From: Kingdonia uniflora | Lineage: Eukaryota > Streptophyta > Magnoliopsida > Ranunculales > Circaeasteraceae | Direction of reading: 5' to 3' | Length of the DNA stretch: 64,000 nt | Assembly (NCBI GenBank): GCA_014058105.1 | Contig: JACGCM010001664.1 | Coordinates: forward strand, 1,240,001-1,304,000 | In this document: one piece after another, positions 59,996 to 64,000 of the stretch | Numbering within the stretch: the stretch's first letter is position 1 | How the letters are laid out: every line of letters begins with the position of its first letter | Made by a program: the position numbers and the translations under genes | Notes under the pieces: model-generated | Databases searched by the model: none | Told to the model about the DNA's origin: nothing | The model's input: only the letters and a program-made list of their open reading frames with translations

Positions 59996-60925
59996 CTATT
60001 TGATTGTCGACAAACCAACAACAACCATGACATTTACTCTATACCCCTGACACTTGTGCTCTTTAAGTAATGCCTTGAAGTTCCTTACTCTCACATCAAA
60101 ATACCTACTCAGTTGTTCTTTCTGGAAACCCAGAGGAATTCCCAGATTTACATGACTGTAGAAAATAGTAGAAAGTAGAAGTATTGGTGCATCGAACCTT
60201 GGAATCAAGCGAACGAAATGGTTGTCCGCCCCCAAACCAAACCACCAATACTTACTAGTATCCATAACTAGGTTTTGGAACCTCTCCTCATTTGAAGTAG
60301 TATTTCTTGTGCGTGCCCAAAACAGCGGTAAGAATGTATATGCTTCAGTGTGGCTAATGAAGACCACAACCTTCTCATAATAGGTGGCTAGTAAATATGC
60401 CATATGCTTATACTCTATATGTTGATGACCATAAGAACATGCCTGCAACAGAATTTTGTACGCGTTCTCCCCATCCGCAGTGAATTGTATACCCAATATT
60501 TGGCTGAAGATACTCTTCTAGAATGCGGGGTCCTTGCAGAGAAAGGTCTTCAATGATTTTATTACATCTGGGAATCTATGTTGGCTCTGGTGCTGAATCG
60601 CGGCGGTAACCCTAAAACCAGAATTGTTATCACTGATTTCGACACCACGAACATCTACAAGATTCTTCGTCCATGGTTGGAATAAAAGTTCTTGCATCTT
60701 CTTCTTCTTAGCCATTTTCTCCCTCCTAGCAATGACAACATTTTTAAGGTTTACCGCCGTAGAGACCAAGTCCTCTTGATAATCTCCCTTGGGTCTTTGC
60801 TGCGCTATTGTGAAGAATCTTTCATTCTGATCAAAAATTTCTTCGAAGGTTGGGTCCCCCATGTCTCCCATCCCTTCACTTGCGAGTGCCTTCTTCAATA
60901 CTTGACGCCAAACCTTCTGCAACAA
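59996..60925 (-). pseudogene. OTU-like cysteine protease domain with Cys-to-Ser change
   Basis: The last exon (60925-59996) starts with a charged region (EEIFDQNERFFTIAQQRPKG). It then shows SDNNSGFRVTAA where OTU proteases have D-G-N-C-G-F-R, so Asp is kept and the nucleophile Cys is Ser. MAYLLATYYEKVVVFIS and TFLPLF fit the middle strands, and GADNHFVRLIP carries the expected catalytic His. A TAG at 60518-60520 interrupts one continuous frame; a stop ends it at 59996. OTU enzymes remove ubiquitin-type modifiers; this copy would not be catalytic. It is the C-terminal part of the coiled-coil/mobile-domain gene to its right. Confidence 0.72.
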
Positions 60926-60962
60926 GTCCTCATATTATAACAGACAGTAATATTGTAGCAAT

Positions 60963-61115
60963 ATTATCGAACTCGACAATATTGGGTATCCATAATTCCA
61001 ACTACAGTACCATAATTGTCGAACTCGACAATTATTTATTGTCCAAGTGGAAATATATATTACCAATATTGTCGAATTCGACAATATGAAGATAGTAATC
61101 GTCGAATCCGACAAC
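60963..61115. repeat. Palindrome cluster 4, intron before the OTU exon
   Basis: Copies start at 60963, 61015 (perfect), 61068 (perfect) and 61098. Spacing 52, 53 and 30. Confidence 0.88.
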
Positions 61116-61119
61116 TATG

Positions 61120-61555
61120 TCTTCAAGCCATGCATTAAATAGAGCAATCTCAAATAGGTACAAGAGTTAGGAATATGTCATACCCATTCATTGTTATCTA
61201 CTTCCAAAGTCTTCTTCCTCTCTTCTGAATTTACTAGTTTCTTATGCTGAAAAATAAAATCCAACATTACGATAAATAGACTTGGTATGTACATGAACAT
61301 TATCTAAATTGTCGAGTTCGACAATATTTACCATGCACAACTGAAAATAAAATTTATAATTGTCGAATTCGACAATACCAAGTTTCAATAACATGATTTT
61401 GAAGCCATGCATTACACAGAGCAGTCTCAAATATGAACAAGAGTTAGGAATAGGACATACCCATTCACTGTTATTTGCTTCTAAAGACTTCATCCTCTCT
61501 TCAGCATTAACCAACTTCTGTCGCTGTAAAAATATCCAACATTAGAATAAACATT
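61120..61555 (-). repeat. Tandemly duplicated coiled-coil exon
   Basis: Two 277-bp-spaced copies share AAGCCATGCATTA, GAACAAGAGTTAGGAATA, CATACCCATTCA and the exon itself. The exon copies translate as KLVNSEERKKTLEVDNNEW (about 61249-61190) and KLVNAEERMKSLEANNSEW (about 61525-61464). Both keep splice borders and frame, and both are followed by palindromes. Confidence 0.85.
61308..61376. repeat. Palindrome cluster 5, intron
   Basis: ATTGTCGAGTTCGACAAT at 61308 and ATTGTCGAATTCGACAAT at 61359. Spacing 51, between the duplicated exons. Confidence 0.9.
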
Positions 61556-62877
61556 GAAATCAACATTCCATATAATTCAGAAGGATAGGCGGGGAAGTTT
61601 ACGAGATGGTTAGTTTCCTCCGTATATCTCGATGCTTCTTTCTTATACTTGGATGTCCAGATCATTATCTGTTCCAAATACATAAAGGAGATGAGCTATA
61701 TAACTCCAGTTCATTTAAATGTGATTTTGGGTACTATATTTGATTTTGAGCAGTTGAGCAGGGGTGAACCTATATTGAGCATGGAATCCAAAATGAATAC
61801 TACATCAGATTTTACGATAATCATGCACAAACTCATACACAAAACTCGTACATAAAATGAACCCCCAAAATGAAACTTAAATTCACTATTAGATATTCAC
61901 TAAATTCGTACATCTGATTTTGGGATAATCAAACACAAACTCGTACAAAAAACTCGTACACAAAATGAACCCCCAAAATGAAACTTAAATTCACTACTAT
62001 CAATTCACTAAATTTGTACCCAAAATTAAGTTATAATTCACTATTATCAAACACAAACTCCAATTCACTATCTTCAATTAATTTCATTCATTTTGAATGA
62101 CTTACAAAATCTTTTTTCGCAATCAACTTCTTCTTAATAACCTCATGTGCAGCCAACAAGTCCTCATACTTCTTTGCTAGGGTTGTGTCTGGCACAGGCT
62201 GACGTGATTGTAGCACAACAAGCTGTTCAAGATATGAGCACAAGAATAATGTTACCAGACTTACAAATAAGTGACAAATAATTAAACATTATTGAATTTT
62301 GGTAAACTCACAGATGTAGCTGGAGGAAGTTGCAAGTCTAACTGTTCCATCAAAAGCGCATTTACCACTTTTAGTGACTCGATCTCTTTACACTGTACAT
62401 ATTAGGGACAAAATAATTTCGCCAGATGCAAGAATGATTAATGGAAGACTATAAGTAATTAGGGGTTAGAGACACTCAACACAATTACCTTTCTATTAAA
62501 CTCATTACCTTTTTATTCAGCTCAACAGATAAGCCTTAATTGCAGTCTTCAAGGCAAGATTTTTGCCTTAGCTCTTCCTCCAAACTTGTATTTTTTTCCT
62601 TCAAATTTTTTAACTTAATATCTACAAACATAAATTGGATAAGGAAAATCAGGATTATGATAAAAGCAAACAATGGATGCGATAATGACATCTGCCTAAG
62701 ACCTTATCTTCGTATCTAACTGCCTTGGAAGATCTACGAACTCTAGTGCACATTGCTCGTCAACAACACGCTTTAGTTCAATCTCTGCCTTCATTTGTTC
62801 AATGGTTTCTTTAAGCAGATCACATTCACTTGTCTGAGGTTAAATTAACATAAAACATTTAGATTAGTTTATGTGTT

Positions 62878-63029
62878 TCTGCCGAAATTGACAATTATAT
62901 TATGTAATTGTCAAGTTCGACAATAATACATATATGACAGTTTTCAGAATAACTCTGAAAATTGTCGAATTCGACAATTTATCTTTGTTCACTTAGACGT
63001 ACACTGTAATAGTTGTCAAACTCGACAAT
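62878..63029. repeat. Palindrome cluster 6, intron
   Basis: Copies start at 62878 (half-decayed), 62907, 62961 (perfect) and 63012. Spacing 29, 54 and 51. Lies between coiled-coil exons. Confidence 0.87.
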
Positions 63030-63332
63030 TACTTATACTAATAACTATAGATAAAAACACACATTATGCACAACTATAGATAGGTATGACTGACCTTCTC
63101 TTTGAGGGCCTCTCTTAGATTGATATTGGCTTCAGACTCCTTCTCTTTATCCTCCTTGAGCTTCTGAAGCTGGCCATTTAGTGCTGTGATTTGCTGGTCA
63201 TTTAGGTTTATATTTGGAGATCGACTAGAGTGCTCATGATGCTACAAGTTAAAAAAATATTAGACAATAGTCTTTTTGATTTGAATAGAATAGAAGGCAA
63301 GTGAGATAAAAATTATTGCAATATGTACTAAC

Positions 63333-63833
63333 TGATGCATCATGTTGATCAGCAACATCGTGAGAATGACGCATGGTGGTGTCACCATGCTCATTGACAG
63401 TGGCTTCCTTTCCTTGATGAACTCCAGCATCATCATCTGCAGCCAGGTTAACAATAATTGGATAGATCGTAGTCCATGAGACGGAGGCAAACCACTTCAA
63501 GTATCCCTCCGTACATACTAGAGGCCCCTCTCGTAGCCTCCGCCCCCTATCCGCCTTCTTCAAAACAAAGTCCTTCCACTTTTGGCCAGAGAAGCAATCA
63601 ACTCACTCCTACTTAGGGTTGAATTTTCTCATGCTTTCAGCGCTCCATAGGTTCGAAATCTCTGTGATCAGTCGCTTTCCAGGGATGGCTTGTTCCCGAT
63701 TGAACTGCCGCACGACCCTATTTGGGTAGTAGGGCTGAACATGATCTGGAGAAGCTAATACACCATAAAAGAACGTGAACTCCTTGAACGCATGTGCGGA
63801 ATCCCTTTTATTTCTGTATGCGTTCCAAATAAC
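63333..63833 (-). pseudogene. Plant mobile domain (PMD) exon
   Basis: Exon from an AG acceptor (63835-63834) to a GT donor (63332-63331). It reads WNAYRNKRDSAHAFKEFTFF, YGVLASPDHVQPYYPNRVVR, QFNREQAIPGKRLITEIS, CFSGQKWKDFVLKKADRGRR and EGYLKWFASVSWTTIYPI. This is the C-terminal part of the plant mobile domain (aminotransferase-like; related to MAIN/MAIL1 and PP7-long homologues), common in genes moved by MULEs. Two stops lie near 63604-63612. The N-terminal part is beyond the window. Confidence 0.72.
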
Positions 63834-63915
63834 CTACATGAAAAATAAATGAAGTGCATTATGGCACCATTAAGTTGAACAATTTTTTCAGTAGTCCTGT
63901 GAAGGATTTAATCAA

Positions 63916-63984
63916 TTTATCGAATTCGAGAATATAGTAGTGGACTTGTATTTTATCAGATGCATTATTATCGAAATCAACAAT
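63916..63984. repeat. Palindrome cluster 7, upstream intron
   Basis: Copies at 63916 (TTTATCGAATTCGAGAAT) and 63967 (ATTATCGAAATCAACAAT). Spacing 51. The series reaches the window edge. Confidence 0.82.
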
Positions 63985-64000
63985 TTCTCAAGTGCCACTG

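Larger units (their letters stand above)
61190..63241 (-). pseudogene. Coiled-coil exons of the mobile-domain/OTU gene
   Basis: Short exons in coding order: 63241-63095 (LNDQQITALNGQLQKLKEDK, ending at a GT donor), about 62832-62707 (SECDLLKETIEQMKAEIELK), 62622-62533 (KLKNLKEKNTSLEEELRQKS, then a stop), 62391-62312 (KEIESLKVVNALLMEQLDLQ), 62224-62107 (DTTLAKKYEDLLAAHEVIKK), 61675-61619, and the duplicated pair at 61525 and 61249. Heptad-like Leu/Glu/Lys patterns predict a long coiled coil, probably for oligomerisation. Exon edges are approximate except where stated. Confidence 0.6.

Noticed and set aside
55782..63984. CRISPR-like regular repeats
   Set aside because: The sequence is plant nuclear DNA. 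The repeats are palindromic, diverged and split by exons, and the linkers are themselves related, so they are not spacers.

Overview
The window is plant nuclear DNA, most likely from a eudicot. It has no operons or ribosome-binding sites. It does have spliced exons with GT/AG borders, Ty3/gypsy chromovirus and Tat-type retrotransposons, a CACTA transposase, Mutator/FAR1-type transposase sequence and a long satellite array. I found no intact host gene, no rRNA or tRNA gene and no CRISPR array. Almost every reading frame longer than about 60 codons is a decayed transposable-element protein, a host-gene remnant, or a by-product of repeats.

Layout. 0.4-1.9 kb: gag-protease remnant of one Ty3/gypsy element. 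2.0-2.4 kb: small terminal-inverted-repeat-like sequence. 4.14-14.04 kb: a structurally complete Tekay/Del-like chromovirus on the minus strand, with both LTRs, a PBS, a PPT and a 5-bp target duplication CCTAT; its coding region is broken. 15.09-19.8 kb: a NIPA/ILP1-like C3HC zinc-finger gene remnant, with an exon split by a 3.7-kb solo LTR flanked by the target duplication GATCC. 20.9-24.4 kb: CACTA (En/Spm) transposase pseudogene, minus strand. 28.8-29.8 kb: DUF1985-type gene remnant set among CAAATGACAAAT-rich repeats. 30.9-42.5 kb: two complementary, deleted copies (A and B) of a Tat-lineage element with an extra RNase H, 3'-UTR tandem repeats and antisense ORFs. 42.5-53.1 kb: about 10.5 kb of a dimeric satellite (monomer about 165-168 bp) with a 3.61-kb higher-order period, interrupted by a SINE-like insertion and ended by a LINE fragment. 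54.1 kb: exon of an ArfGAP pseudogene.

55.8-64.0 kb (running off the right edge) is the most unusual part. A FAR1/MULE-type transposase pseudogene (plus strand) converges on a minus-strand gene that reads plant mobile domain, then coiled coil, then an OTU-like protease domain whose expected catalytic Cys is Ser. Introns and flanks of both genes carry about 25 copies of an 18-bp palindrome, consensus ATTGTCGAAYTCGACAAT. The copies sit in clusters with centre-to-centre spacing of nearly always 51-55 bp, about five helical turns. I read the whole interval as one Mutator-like element that carries its own phased palindromes. A separate helically phased palindrome system (TCGTTCGAACGA, 21-nt spacing) lies in the U3 of the Tekay-like LTRs and of the solo LTR.

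Domain names come from recognising conserved motifs by eye. No database search was run.
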